DNA of 64,000 bases from G963422445 sp963422445 (lineage in GTDB: Bacteria; Pseudomonadota; Alphaproteobacteria; Thalassobaculales; Thalassobaculaceae): the NCBI GenBank assembly GCA_963422445.2, contig OY729512.2, forward strand, positions 1,116,001 to 1,180,000. Direction: 5' to 3'. The translations under genes were made by a program, and so were the position numbers. The notes below the pieces were generated by a model, which made no database searches, was not told the origin of the DNA, and was given only the letters and a program-made list of their open reading frames with translations. Every line of letters begins with the position of its first letter. Position 1 is the stretch's first letter. Positions 1 to 9,478 of this stretch are shown piece after piece.

Positions 1-309
1 TCATCGGTGATTTCCCAATATATATGGATAGCGGATACAATGCTACCTAATCTTGTGGCTCCGTCAATTATGAAAATTCAAGATATCGAAATTTTTCGGA
101 AATGCCGTCCTGCCCGCTCTGCCTCGTGAGCTCCCGGCGCAGTCAATGAGAGAGCGTAACCCACGGTAAACCATACGGGAATCGTGGGGTCTGCAATCCT
201 CCCGAAACGGTCCGGCCGATCCGTGGCGATCCGAACCCGTCCTGCCTGGCGACACGCGTTGGGGGCGAATCGAAACGGAGAGCCGCCGGCGACGGTCCGG
301 GTCATCCGG
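1..309. other. Non-coding stretch at window edge
   Basis: No convincing gene is seen. The open frames here are GC-rich shadows with no recognisable domain. The stretch lies downstream of the leftward DMT transporter and could hold its terminator, but I see no clear hairpin followed by a T-run. Confidence 0.5.
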
Positions 310-1185
310 TCAGGCCGGGGCGGAGGACCGGGTCCGGTTGGCCCGGTCGCTCTGCATGAGGACAATACCGCCGACAACAACCAGAGCGCCGACCATTTGC
401 AGTGGAGTGATCGACTGTCCAAGCAGGATGAATGCGGCGGCGACGCTGACCAGCGGTTCAAGATTGATCAGGACCGCGGTTCGCAATGCCCCGAGCCGTG
501 CGATCGATGCATAAAGGCAGGCGAGACCGACAGCGAAACAAAGGGAATTGCCGATCACCCCGAGAGCGCCGCACAGGGACTCGGGAAAATGCACGGCATC
601 GTCGGCCAAGCCGACGGCAAGATAGATCAGGCAGGGAACACCTGTCGCGAAACCGGTGATCGTGAGTGGCGGCAATGTCTGGGTCAGCGGGCGCGAGACC
701 ACGAAGGATACTGCGACCGAGAGCCCGGCGACAAAGGCGAGTGCTATACCATACGGGTCGAGGCCGATGTTTGCTCCGAGCACCATGCAAAGTCCGGCAA
801 AGCCGACGACAATGGCCAGGCTCTTGCGGCGTGTCAATTCGTCGAGTTTCAGGACATGTGCCAGCGGACCGACGACAAGCGGGAAGGTGAAAAACGTCAG
901 GCTAGCCACGGCCACCGGAATGTAGCGCACCGCTGTCATATAGCAGTATGACGAGAGTGCGGTGCATGCGGCCAACAGACAGAGACGGACAATCTGCCCG
1001 CGGTGAATGCGCGGCCGATGCTGAGCCAGGCCGATGGCTGCCAGGGTCAGCGATGCGGTGATGGCGAAGCGGAAGACCTGTAGCGAAAGCGGGTCGGTGC
1101 CGGCATCGAAGGCTAGCTTGGCAAAGGTCGGGGCGGAGCCGAAAAACAGCGCCGTGACAGCGACAAAGAAATAGCCCGCCAGCAT
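310..1185 (-). CDS. EamA/DMT-family membrane transporter
   Basis: A 291-residue, very hydrophobic protein with about ten membrane segments in two repeats (roughly residues 5-140 and 150-280), the layout of drug/metabolite (DMT) exporters of the EamA family. Length is normal. Known relatives in the inner membrane export amino acids, metabolites or drugs; the substrate cannot be told here. The ATG start is supported by AGGAGGT 7 bases upstream. It stands alone, with more than 700 bp of apparently empty DNA on its promoter side. The C-terminus is a short polar tail after the last helix. The family call is firm; the substrate is unknown. Confidence 0.85.
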   Translation of the reverse strand: MLAGYFFVAVTALFFGSAPTFAKLAFDAGTDPLSLQVFRFAITASLTLAAIGLAQHRPRIHRGQIVRLCLLAACTALSSYCYMTAVRYIPVAVASLTFFTFPLVVGPLAHVLKLDELTRRKSLAIVVGFAGLCMVLGANIGLDPYGIALAFVAGLSVAVSFVVSRPLTQTLPPLTITGFATGVPCLIYLAVGLADDAVHFPESLCGALGVIGNSLCFAVGLACLYASIARLGALRTAVLINLEPLVSVAAAFILLGQSITPLQMVGALVVVGGIVLMQSDRANRTRSSAPA

Positions 1186-1957
1186 TCAGCCACCTCCTGT
1201 TTGAGGTAGATTGTCATGGTGACGGCCTGGCTTGTCGCAAAGGGCTGGACCAGTCCTGCCCGGAACGGTCGGGGCCGTATCGTCCGGTGATGTCCCGATT
1301 CGTCCCGGCCAGTCGGACAGGGCAGAGTTATTGATACCCGAAGCGGCCCGGACGTCGGCTCTGCGGCGGTTTGGACCGGTGCCGGTCTCGGGATTGGCGA
1401 CGCTGGGCGGGAGCGTCCGCGTGCCGGGCCATGCAATGGCCCGCGCCGCCGGCTTTACTGCCAGATCATGCATCTGCGATCGGGCGCGCCGGGCCACGGT
1501 AAAATCACGACGGCAGGCGTGAACCGGGGCGTCGGCGCCGAAGGTGGTCAATCGCCCGGGCCTTCACGGAGGACTTGCCCGAACCCGGACAATCCTGTGG
1601 CGGAACCGGTAGCGGCCGCTGGATGATCATCGCGGGCAAGGGCGTCGGTCATATCAATGAAAGCCATCATGAGCGGCGTTTCCGGCACCAGGATATCGGG
1701 CCAACAGTCATGCTCCATTGCCATGACGTCAAGCGGAACTCCGACGGCCGGTCGACGTTTCCGGTTCATTCCATCGGTTTTGACGATCATCTCGGCCCAT
1801 CGGGTTTCGATGCCGGTGGCAAACGCATATCGGCATGTCGAGCCGAAATGCCGCGGACCGGTGACGATCTGGCGGTTCGGCTGCGATGCCACTCTGTTCA
1901 AATTCATTTTTTTGGCATAGTCTCGCGCAGATTTTGGGCAGGGACGGATTGGCGTCG
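1186..1957. other. Long intergenic stretch
   Basis: This 772-bp stretch has overlapping open frames on both strands but none with a recognisable domain or a good ribosome site. The frame at 1548-1985 on the minus strand (containing TRWAEMIVKTDGM and LMMAFIDMTDAL) has a somewhat protein-like composition and could be a fragment of an unknown gene. It overlaps the start of the NDUFA12 gene and I do not call it. Divergent promoters for the DMT and NDUFA12 genes should lie here. Confidence 0.4.
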
Positions 1958-2317
1958 ATGGATCTGGGAACGCTGATATACACATGGTTCAACGGACGGC
2001 AGGTCGGGGCTGACGGTTTCGGCAACCGCTATTACGAGCATAAATCGCGGGTCCGGTTCGATGGCCGGCGGAAACGCTGGGTCTTGTATCGCGGTATCAT
2101 CGAGGCGTCGAAAGTGCCGCCGGAATGGCATGCATGGGTGCACTATACAGTCGACAGCGTTCCCGAGCCGACAGACCCCGGTCGTTTCGACTGGCAACGG
2201 CCACATCTGCCCAATCTGACCGGCACGCGTTACGCCTATCGTCCGCCAGGCCATGTCCTCAAGGGCGGGCGGCGCGACCAGGCGACCGGCGACTACGAAC
2301 CGTGGATCCCGAACTGA
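1958..2317 (+). CDS. NADH:ubiquinone oxidoreductase accessory subunit NDUFA12 family
   Basis: A 119-residue soluble protein of the NDUFA12/B17.2 family, an accessory subunit of respiratory Complex I shared by alphaproteobacteria and mitochondria. It is seen in the N-terminal YTWFNGRQVGADGFGNRYYE-type motif, then WVLYRG, PPEWHAWVHY and a proline-rich end around WIPN. The frame is open further upstream, but family homology begins at MDLGTL, so the ATG at 1958 is chosen. It is followed after 17 bp by mlaD and then a DUF2155 gene in the same direction, an order common in alphaproteobacteria. It probably acts on the matrix-side arm of Complex I; the main nuo genes are not in this window. Confidence 0.9.
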   Translation: MDLGTLIYTWFNGRQVGADGFGNRYYEHKSRVRFDGRRKRWVLYRGIIEASKVPPEWHAWVHYTVDSVPEPTDPGRFDWQRPHLPNLTGTRYAYRPPGHVLKGGRRDQATGDYEPWIPN

Positions 2318-2334
2318 ACGACGGATAGCCCGCA

Positions 2335-2787
2335 ATGCGACACAACATGATCGAAACGTTGATTGGCGCAGTCGTTCTCGCTGTCGCGGTGATCTTTCTT
2401 GCCTTCGCATACAGTTCGGCCGGTTTCAGATCCGCGGCCGGCTATGAGGTGACAGCTGCATTCAATACAGTTGGCGGAATCAAGGTCGGCAGCGATGTGC
2501 GGATCAGCGGCATCCCCGTCGGGACCGTAACCGGGCTCGCGCTTGATCCCGACACCTTTAATGCCATGGTCTCGATGACGATCGACAAGACCTACCAACT
2601 GCCGGAGGACAGTTCGGCAACGGTGAGCGTCGAAGGGTTGTTGGGTGGCAATTTCATCGAACTGGTCCCCGGCGGCTCTCCCGGCATGATCGAGCCCGGC
2701 GGCCGTATCGAATACACCGAGGATTCGGTCGATATCATGCGCATGCTGGGCAGCTTCATCTTCTCGTCCGCCGACCGTTCGGAGTAG
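2335..2787 (+). CDS. mlaD: MlaD/MCE-domain phospholipid transport protein
   Basis: A 150-residue protein with one N-terminal membrane anchor (about residues 7-27) followed by a single MCE domain (about 38-115, with GGIKVGSDVRISGIPVGTV and GLLGGNFIEL). This is the usual size and form of MlaD, the periplasmic ring subunit of the Mla system that moves phospholipids between inner and outer membranes. The partners mlaE and mlaF are not in the window. It sits 17 bp after the NDUFA12 gene and 6 bp before the DUF2155 gene, so the three are probably co-transcribed. A standalone mlaD beside these two genes is a common alphaproteobacterial arrangement. Confidence 0.9.
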   Translation: MRHNMIETLIGAVVLAVAVIFLAFAYSSAGFRSAAGYEVTAAFNTVGGIKVGSDVRISGIPVGTVTGLALDPDTFNAMVSMTIDKTYQLPEDSSATVSVEGLLGGNFIELVPGGSPGMIEPGGRIEYTEDSVDIMRMLGSFIFSSADRSE

Positions 2788-2793
2788 CGGGCA

Positions 2794-3252
2794 TTGGCGC
2801 ACCGGCGGCCGCTGACCGGCGGCGGTTTCGGCACGCTGGTGGTGTTCTGTCTGCTATCGGTCCGTGCCGCTGGCGACGCCGCAAGCCAGCCGGCGATGGA
2901 GCGTTCGTCCGGATCCTGGCTGGACATGCCTGTTGCGGTGTTGCAAGGGCTGGACAAGATCACTGCCCGGGTCACGACCTTCGCGGTCGATGTCGGCGAC
3001 AGCAGCCGGATCGGCACACTGCAGGTCACGGTGCGAGCCTGCAGCAAGCGGCCGCCAACCGAGACACCGGAAAGTGCGGCATTTCTCGAAATTTCGGATT
3101 ATCGGCCGGGTGAAGCACCGGTCTTCCTGTTCGGCGGCTGGATGTTTGCCTCGAGTCCGGCCCTGAGCGCACTCGAGCACCCGGTCTATGACGTCTGGGT
3201 GATCGAGTGCAGGAATGCTGCGACCAGTCCGCCGTCATCCGGTTCGCTGTAG
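2794..3252 (+). CDS. DUF2155-family exported protein
   Basis: A 152-residue protein with a signal-like N-terminus and a DUF2155 domain in its C-terminal half. The family hallmark near residues 110-137 is a GGWMFASSPALSALEH-type segment followed by YDVWVIEC. Function is not known; family members are exported and often sit next to Complex I or mlaD genes, as here. The start is a TTG at 2794, 6 bp after the mlaD stop; there is no in-frame ATG before the signal region. Its 3' end overlaps the convergent aat gene by 67 bp. Family assignment is firm, role unknown. Confidence 0.85.
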   Translation: MAHRRPLTGGGFGTLVVFCLLSVRAAGDAASQPAMERSSGSWLDMPVAVLQGLDKITARVTTFAVDVGDSSRIGTLQVTVRACSKRPPTETPESAAFLEISDYRPGEAPVFLFGGWMFASSPALSALEHPVYDVWVIECRNAATSPPSSGSL

Positions 3253-3839
3253 AATGCGGCCGGGCGGCGCAGAGCGTCCGCAAGGCGAACCTGATAGACG
3301 GCACGGTCGATCTCTATGGCGCCGAATTGCCGCAGATGATCGGTGATGAACTGGCAGTCGAGCAGCATAAAGCCGCTGTGGCGCAGCCGTGCGACTAGAT
3401 TGACCAGGGCGACCTTGCTGGCATTGGGAGTCCGGCTGAACATGCTCTCACCGAAAAAGGCACCGCCCAACGCGACTCCGTAAAGGCCGCCGACCAGGGA
3501 GCCGCCGGACCAGACTTCGACACTGTGGCAGCAGCCCTGTTCCGCCAGGCCCAGATAGACGCGGCGGATTTCGGAATTGATCCAGGTATCGGGACGATCC
3601 CGCGTCGACTCCCGGCAACCATCGAGAACGGCTTCGAAGGCAGTGTCGCAGCGGATCTCGAAAGGCCGCTTGCGCAGCAATTTGTGCAGACTGCGCGGGA
3701 CATGGAAACGGTCGAGCGGCATGACGCCGCGCCGGTCCGGGTCGACGAAGAACAGGCGGGAGGCGTTCCGGCCTTCGGCCATCGGAAAGACCCCGGCCAT
3801 GTAGGCGCGGAGAAGCAGGTCCGGTTGCAGATCGGTCAT
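3186..3839 (-). CDS. aat: Leucyl/phenylalanyl-tRNA-protein transferase
   Basis: A 217-residue enzyme that adds Leu or Phe to proteins with N-terminal Arg or Lys, marking them for ClpAP degradation by the N-end rule. Typical family motifs are present: LLLRAYMAGVFPM at the N-terminus, EVWSGGSLVGGLYGVALGG in the centre, then FGESMFSR and LLDCQF. Length is normal. It is the last gene of an aroQ-accB-accC-aat run, 24 bp downstream of accC, an order conserved in many alphaproteobacteria. Its 3' end overlaps the DUF2155 gene on the other strand by 67 bp. Confidence 0.95.
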   Translation of the reverse strand: MTDLQPDLLLRAYMAGVFPMAEGRNASRLFFVDPDRRGVMPLDRFHVPRSLHKLLRKRPFEIRCDTAFEAVLDGCRESTRDRPDTWINSEIRRVYLGLAEQGCCHSVEVWSGGSLVGGLYGVALGGAFFGESMFSRTPNASKVALVNLVARLRHSGFMLLDCQFITDHLRQFGAIEIDRAVYQVRLADALRRPAAFYSEPDDGGLVAAFLHSITQTS

Positions 3840-3863
3840 TCTCGTGCCACGCCCATGCGGGGG

Positions 3864-5204
3864 TCAGTTGGCAAGGAAAACGGATTCAAGCCAGTGAATG
3901 TCGTAATCACCGTTCAGAAAGTCCGGCGCGGCCATCAGAGCCTGGTGTAACGGAATGGAGGTGTCGATGTTCCCGATGACAAATTCGTCGAGGGCCCGCC
4001 GGAGTCTGAGCAGGCATTCGTTGCGGTTGCTGCCATGGACGATGAGCTTGGCGATCAGGCTGTCGTAATGGGGCGGGACATCGTAGCCGGCATACAGCGC
4101 GGAATCGACGCGTACGCCAAGTCCGCCCGGGGCATGGTAATCGGTAACGCGGCCCGGCGACGGCCGGAAATTCACCGGATCTTCGGCATTGATCCTGCAT
4201 TCGATGGCATGTCCGTGGAAGCTGATCGCCTGTTGATCGAAGGTAATCGGCGCGCCCGAGGCAACCTTGATCTGTTCGCGGACCAGATCGATGCCGGTGA
4301 CCATTTCGGTGATCGGGTGCTCGACTTGCAGGCGGGTGTTCATTTCGATGAAATAGAACCTGTTGTCCTCATAGAGAAACTCGATCGTACCCAGGCTCTG
4401 ATAGCCGAAACGCTGCATGGCGGTGGCGGCAATGGTTGCGATCTCGCCGCGCGCCGCCTCGTTGAGTGCCGGTGACGGTGTTTCCTCAAGGATTTTCTGG
4501 TGCCGACGCTGCAGCGAACAATCGCGCTCGCCGAGATGCACGACCCGGCCGTGCGAGTCACCAAGAATCTGGACTTCTACATGACGGGGTTGCTCGAGAA
4601 AGCGTTCGAGATAAACGGCGCCCGAACCGAAGGCGGCCTCGGCCTCCCGCTGGGCCATGGCGATCGCCGCGGGGAGGTCGTCGGCTGACTCTGCAACCTT
4701 CATGCCCCGGCCGCCGCCACCGGCGGTGGCCTTGACGAGTAAGGGAAACCCGATGTCACGGGCGAGTTCGGTGGTTTCCGCGGCAGATTCGACGAGGCCT
4801 TCAGAACCGGGGACGCAGGGCAGGCCGAGCCGGATCGCGGCGTCCTTGGCGGCGATCTTATCACCCATCATTCGAATATGCTCGGGCTTCGGACCAATAA
4901 ATGTCAGACCATGGTCCTCGACCATTTCGGCAAAGATGGCGTTCTCCGACAAAAAACCGATGCCGGGATGAATCGCGTCGGCGCCGGTGACCATGGCTGC
5001 GGACAAAATCGCCGGGATGTTGAGATAACTGTCGCGGGCTGCCGGCGGCCCGATACAAACGCTCTCGTCGGCAAGCCGGACGTGCATGGCGCCGGAATCG
5101 GCAGTTGAATGGACCGCCACCGTCTTGATGCCCATCTCCCGGCAGGCCCGGTGGATGCGCAATGCGATATCGCCGCGATTGGCGATCAGGACCTTCTCGA
5201 ACAT
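3864..5204 (-). CDS. accC: Acetyl-CoA carboxylase, biotin carboxylase subunit
   Basis: A 446-residue ATP-grasp enzyme, the standard length for AccC. It carboxylates the biotin on AccB using ATP and bicarbonate, the first step of fatty-acid synthesis. Visible motifs: the N-terminal KVLIANRGDIALRI, the glycine-rich ATP loop KATAGGGGRGMKV, and the biotin-carboxylase signature FIEMNTRLQVEHPITE. The C-terminal domain is complete. It lies 46 bp downstream of accB and they are surely one operon. The carboxyltransferase subunits accA and accD are not in the window. Confidence 0.97.
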   Translation of the reverse strand: MFEKVLIANRGDIALRIHRACREMGIKTVAVHSTADSGAMHVRLADESVCIGPPAARDSYLNIPAILSAAMVTGADAIHPGIGFLSENAIFAEMVEDHGLTFIGPKPEHIRMMGDKIAAKDAAIRLGLPCVPGSEGLVESAAETTELARDIGFPLLVKATAGGGGRGMKVAESADDLPAAIAMAQREAEAAFGSGAVYLERFLEQPRHVEVQILGDSHGRVVHLGERDCSLQRRHQKILEETPSPALNEAARGEIATIAATAMQRFGYQSLGTIEFLYEDNRFYFIEMNTRLQVEHPITEMVTGIDLVREQIKVASGAPITFDQQAISFHGHAIECRINAEDPVNFRPSPGRVTDYHAPGGLGVRVDSALYAGYDVPPHYDSLIAKLIVHGSNRNECLLRLRRALDEFVIGNIDTSIPLHQALMAAPDFLNGDYDIHWLESVFLAN

Positions 5205-5250
5205 CGTCTGAATCCTGTCCGCCGCAGCGACCGCGTGACCTGCACCCCTG

Positions 5251-5706
5251 TCATTCGATTGTCAGCAAGATTTGGTCGAATTCGATGGGCTGACCGCTTT
5301 CGACCGGAATCGAGGTCACGGTCCCGGAGCGATGTGCCGCGATCGTGTTCATGATCTTCATGGCTTCGATGATCATGACCGTCTGGCCCTCGCTCACGGT
5401 CGAGCCGACGGTCACGAAGGGTGGCGACTCGGGATCCGGGGCAAGATAAGCGGTGCCGACCATGGGCGAGCGCAGGGCGCCGGAGTGATCGGTGGCAGGG
5501 GGCGTTTCCGGAGCCTGGGGGGCGAGCGTGGCCGTGGCGCCAGACCTGTCGGTTACCGGTGCGGGTTGCGCTGAGACCGCCGGGCCGACCGGCAAGGCGA
5601 CCCTGACACGCCAATCCTGCGTTGAATATTCGAGTTCGCTGAGGCCTGTTTCCTTGAGCAGTTCGGCGAGCTTGCGGACAAGATCAGTATCGATGTCCTG
5701 GGCCAA
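5251..5706 (-). CDS. accB: Acetyl-CoA carboxylase biotin carboxyl carrier protein
   Basis: A 151-residue carrier protein. The C-terminal biotinyl domain holds the biotin site IIEAMKIMN, with the modified lysine at about residue 117. A proline/alanine-rich linker (about residues 38-80) joins it to an N-terminal helix region (DTDLVRKLAELLKETGLSE). The frame is open upstream, but homology begins at AQDIDTDLV; the TTG at 5706 has GGGAG 7 bases before it and gives the normal length, so I choose it. It sits between aroQ and accC. The TTG start may lower its translation relative to accC. Confidence 0.93.
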   Translation of the reverse strand: MAQDIDTDLVRKLAELLKETGLSELEYSTQDWRVRVALPVGPAVSAQPAPVTDRSGATATLAPQAPETPPATDHSGALRSPMVGTAYLAPDPESPPFVTVGSTVSEGQTVMIIEAMKIMNTIAAHRSGTVTSIPVESGQPIEFDQILLTIE

Positions 5707-5731
5707 GAAAACACTCCCGTGAGAATGCCGG

Positions 5732-6181
5732 TCAACTGCCGTCGATGATGCGCCCCATGGCGTCGAGTGCGAGCACATAGCCATGGGCGCCGAATCCGCA
5801 AATGATACCATGGGCCGCAGCCGACACATAGGAACGGTGGCGAAAGACCTCGCGCTGATGCGGGTTGGAGAGGTGCAGTTCGATGATTGGCAGGTCGGTG
5901 AGTTTAAGGGCATCGGGTATGGCGATCGAACTGTGGGTGTAGCCGGCCGGGTTTATGACGATCCCGGCCGCGCTGTCGCGGGCGCCCTGGATGATCCCGA
6001 CCATCTCGCCTTCGAAATTCGACTGCCGGAAATCGATGGTAACGCCGAGACTCGCCGCCCGATCGTGACACATCTGCTCGATATCGGCCAGGGTATCGTG
6101 GCCATAGATATCCGGTTCCCGTATGCCAAGCATGTTGAGATTGGGGCCGTTCAGAACCAGAATTTCAGGTCTGTCGTTCAT
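5732..6181 (-). CDS. aroQ: 3-dehydroquinate dehydratase, type II
   Basis: A 149-residue enzyme of the shikimate pathway that dehydrates 3-dehydroquinate to 3-dehydroshikimate. Type II hallmarks are present: ILVLNGPNLNMLGIREPDIY with the active-site Arg and Tyr, INPAGYTHSSIAIPDAL, and IIELHLSNPHQREVFRH. Length is typical. It is the first gene of a leftward run with accB, accC and aat, and its promoter should lie in the 175 bp before the divergent TRAP gene. The call is secure. Confidence 0.96.
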   Translation of the reverse strand: MNDRPEILVLNGPNLNMLGIREPDIYGHDTLADIEQMCHDRAASLGVTIDFRQSNFEGEMVGIIQGARDSAAGIVINPAGYTHSSIAIPDALKLTDLPIIELHLSNPHQREVFRHRSYVSAAAHGIICGFGAHGYVLALDAMGRIIDGS

Positions 6182-6356
6182 GCGTCCTCCGCCATGGCAC
6201 CGGCAGTCATCCGATTATATCACCTTGGCGCCACGCTGAAATACCGGCGATCCGACAATTGGTCTTGAGTCGGCCGGGCGAACCGGGTTAAGATGGCACA
6301 CACATGACACGGGCAGCGGGCAGCGTTGCGCGACCATGAGGATGGGAGAATACAAT

Positions 6357-7430
6357 ATGACAACATGGAACGGATTTAAGGGCTTGGCGGTTTGCCTTAT
6401 TGCCGGCTCTGTTGCGTTTGTTGCGGGCGATGCGACAGCGCAGAAGAAAGTCAAGTGGAAGATGCAGAGTGCATGGAGCACCGAGGTTCCGAACGCCGGT
6501 GAGTCTGGCGTCCGCTTCGTCGATGCGGTCAGCACGATGTCGAACAACAAATTCAACATCAAATTCTTCGATCCCGGCGCCTTGGTTCCAGCTCTGGAAA
6601 CGTTTGATGCCGTTGCCAAGGGATCGATCGAATCGGCCTGGACCACACCGGGTTATCACGCCGGTCGTTATCCTGGTCTGTCGTTCATGACCACGGTGCC
6701 GTTCGGCCCGAGCCTGACCGAGTTCCTGTCCTGGAAGTGGTTTGGCGGTGGCAACGATATCCGGGACCGGATTTACGCCAAGCATGACCTGAAAGCGTTT
6801 GATGCGTTCTCGCATGGCCCTGAAACCTCGGGCTGGTTCAAAGAGCCGATTACTGATCTCGACCAGCTGAAGGGTATGAAGATGCGTTTCTTCGGTCTTG
6901 GCGCGAAGGTGATGACGAAGATCGGTGTCTCGACCCAGTTGCTCGCTGGCGCCGACATATACCCGGCTCTGGAGCGTGGCGTGATCGACGCGACCGAGTA
7001 TTCGATGCCGACCAACGACATCAAGTATGGCTTTTACCAGATTGCGAAGAACAACTACTTCCCGGGCTGGCATCAGCAATCTTCGGTCTCGGAATTCCTG
7101 ACCAACAAGACCAAGTTCGAGGCACTGCCTGATGCGTACCAGGCGATGATCGTCAATGCAACCCAGGCGCAGGTCATCTATACCCATGCCGATGCCGACG
7201 CACAGCAGTTCACGGCGATGAAAACCATGCAGGACAAGTATGGTGTGACGATTCACCGCTGGGCGGATGAGCACCTCGCCGTCTTCGAGAAGGCATGGCT
7301 GGAAGTTGTCCAGGAAGAGTCGGAGAAGGATGCCATCTTCAAGGAATTCGCGGACAGCTACTTCGCGTTCCGGAATGCATTCAAGCTTTGGGGCGATGCC
7401 CAGGCGATGAAGGCGACCTATCTCGACTGA
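6357..7430 (+). CDS. TRAP transporter substrate-binding protein (DctP/TakP type)
   Basis: A 357-residue periplasmic solute receptor. The N-terminal signal peptide runs to about residue 29 (VAFVAGDATAQ). The mature part shows typical TRAP receptor segments such as WTTPGYHAGRYPGLSFM, LKGMKMRFFGLGAKVM and GVIDATEYSMPTND, most like the family that binds mannitol, keto acids or chloroaromatics. The ATG at 6357 is chosen over 6336 because GGGAG lies 8 bases before it. No membrane subunits (DctQ, DctM) are nearby, so it is an orphan that must work with permease genes elsewhere. A strong terminator follows. The ligand cannot be predicted safely. Confidence 0.9.
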   Translation: MTTWNGFKGLAVCLIAGSVAFVAGDATAQKKVKWKMQSAWSTEVPNAGESGVRFVDAVSTMSNNKFNIKFFDPGALVPALETFDAVAKGSIESAWTTPGYHAGRYPGLSFMTTVPFGPSLTEFLSWKWFGGGNDIRDRIYAKHDLKAFDAFSHGPETSGWFKEPITDLDQLKGMKMRFFGLGAKVMTKIGVSTQLLAGADIYPALERGVIDATEYSMPTNDIKYGFYQIAKNNYFPGWHQQSSVSEFLTNKTKFEALPDAYQAMIVNATQAQVIYTHADADAQQFTAMKTMQDKYGVTIHRWADEHLAVFEKAWLEVVQEESEKDAIFKEFADSYFAFRNAFKLWGDAQAMKATYLD

Positions 7431-7475
7431 TCCGACTTCAAGACTACGGTTTGCAGATTCTGCGAGCCGTTACGG

Positions 7476-7510
7476 AAACCGGGGCCGCATGGCCCCGGTT
7501 TTCCTTTTTC
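7476..7510 (+). terminator. Rho-independent terminator of the TRAP gene
   Basis: A near-perfect GC-rich hairpin (AAACCGGGGCC, loop GCAT, GGCCCCGGTTTT) followed by CCTTTTT, about 45 bp after the TRAP stop codon. It is a textbook intrinsic terminator for rightward transcription. Confidence 0.9.
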
Positions 7511-7720
7511 GTCTGCGGGCCGCCGCCCGACACGGCCGCAAGACTGTTCGATGTCTGGCTCCGGGCCATGGACCGGCCCGGTCGTTTCGGCCGATTCCGC
7601 AACCGGTTCATGGCCGGCCTCCGGTGGTTCCAGGCCAGCGATCCGTCGCTAGCAGATTGATCTCTACAAATATATCCGTTATTGTGTTCTTCTGATTTGT
7701 CGATCACGGAGGTCTGCAAG

Positions 7721-8804
7721 ATGCGCCCTGGTGTTTCATTCACGCTCACTTCGGGCGACCGGCGTCGCCTTGAAACGGTTGTCCCGGACCCGAAGAGCCC
7801 GCAGAAGCACGTCTGACGGACGCGCATCGTTCTTCTGAGCGACGATGGGCTCGGCACGATGGCCATCATGAGAGAGACCGGCAAGGCGAAGAACAGTGTC
7901 TGGCGCTGGCAGGACCGCTTCTATGGAAGACGGTGTGGACGGACTTCTGCGGGACAAGACGCGTCCGCCGGGCAAGACGCCTCCGGCTCCTGAGCCGGTG
8001 GCGAAGATCGTCGGGTTGACCCACACCTCGCCGCCGCACGCGGCGACCCACTGGACGCTGCGGGCGATGGCGAAGGCTGTGGGGGTTGCCGCTTCGACGG
8101 TCTGGGCGGTCTGGAAGGCGCATGGCCTGATGCCGCACCGCTGGCGGCCGTTCAAGCTTTCGAACGATCCCGCTTTCGTCGAGACGCTGACCGACATCGT
8201 CGGCCTCTCCGTTGCGCCGCCGGCTCACGCGGTCGTGCTGTCGATCGATGACACGTCGCACAGTCAGGCCCGCGACCGCACACAGCCCGGCCTGCCGCTG
8301 AAGAAAGGCCGCGGCGCTACCATGACACATGATTACAAGCGCAACGGCACGACGACGCTGTTTGCCGCCCTGACCGTGCTCGACGGCACGGTCATCGGCC
8401 AGCACGCCAGCCGGCATTGCCACCAGGAATTCCCGAGATGCCGCAACCGCATCGCGCGCACGATACCCGCCGGCGTCCCGGTCCATGCCATCCTCGACAA
8501 CGACGCCACTCACAAGCACAAGGACGTCCAGGTCTGGCTCGCACGCCATCCACGCTGGACCTTCCACGTCACCCCCACCTCGAGCGCGTGGCTGAACGCG
8601 CTCGAAGGCGTCTTCGCCAAGCGGACGCGACGCCGTCTCAAATACGGCGTCTTCCGTTCCGTACGCGACCTCCAGGACGCCATCCGCCGCGTCATCGACG
8701 AACACAATACCACTGAAGCCAAGCCCTTCGTCTGGACCACCGATCCCGATACCATCATCGCCGCAAGAAAAAGAGAGGTCCAAATGTTGAAATCAATCCA
8801 CTAG
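7721..8804 (+). pseudogene. Broken IS630-family transposase
   Basis: Remains of an IS630-type DDE transposase. The N-terminal helix-turn-helix part begins at the ATG at 7721, but the expected Trp codon is TGA at 7814-7816, and near 7925 an extra base shifts the frame, so the rest reads in a second frame from about 7900. The C-terminal part is long and clean: VLSIDDTSHSQARD holds the first catalytic Asp, AILDNDATHKHKDVQ the second, and PTSSAWLNALEGVF the Glu region. No terminal repeats could be defined. It would need suppression of both lesions to be active, so I treat it as dead. Confidence 0.85.
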
Positions 8805-8942
8805 CACCGTTCCCGTCCCCGATCGTAAGTGGCGAATTGTCGTCTACCGTCAATTTCTGTTCGAATTTTGGCATGTACTCAATACATGAATTTGTAACAT
8901 AATGTTAAATTGACCCATTCACGATGTGACGGGGCGCTCGTT

Positions 8943-9311
8943 ATGACAAACGATCCACAAGACATGACCGACGATGAATGGAAAACCCTGCAGCAGGCTC
9001 TTCCAACCGATGGACCTGGTCCGCGCCGCAGGAATGACCGCAAGATCTTCAACGGCATCTTTCATATTTTGCGAACTGGTGAACCATGGCGCAATCTTCC
9101 AGAACGCTACGGTCCGCACTCGACCTGCTTCAATCGTTACAATCGGTGGCGGCAGAAGGGGGGCTGGGCGAAGGTTTCAGGGAAATTGCAAGTTATGGCC
9201 GAAAACGGCGATGGTCCGGACGGTGACGCGGCAGCGAAGCTGCTCGGCCGGATGACCGATTCATCGACTGCGCGCCTGAACAGCGGCGGTCTGGAAACCC
9301 GCCAGGCCTGA
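8943..9311 (+). pseudogene. Truncated IS5-family transposase (N-terminal part)
   Basis: The ORF encodes the N-terminal domain of an IS5-type transposase: MTDDEWKTLQQALP, RNDRKIFNGIFHILRTGEPW and RYNRWRQKGGW are typical. Reading stops after RMTDSSTARLNSGG, just where the catalytic core should begin, so the DDE domain is deleted. It lies 138 bp after the IS630 remnant, with no terminal repeat seen on either side. A non-functional relic. Confidence 0.75.
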
Positions 9312-9478
9312 AGCCTGACCAGGCGAAGCAAGGGCGGGACAAGAACCGTTAACGTGCCGCTGCCGGCAACGGCGACGGACAGGGATGGACGGTCCGGTCG
9401 GCTGCTGCTTGTCTGTCGGCAGCGCCTTGCTTCCAGAGATCGAAGCCCGAGGATCCCGGAAGGCCCGCGGATGCCCGC

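Noticed and set aside
1548..1985. Minus-strand frame of 145 codons with protein-like text, overlapping the NDUFA12 start.
   Set aside because: No known domain, no good ribosome site, and it overlaps the well-supported NDUFA12 gene; too weak to call.
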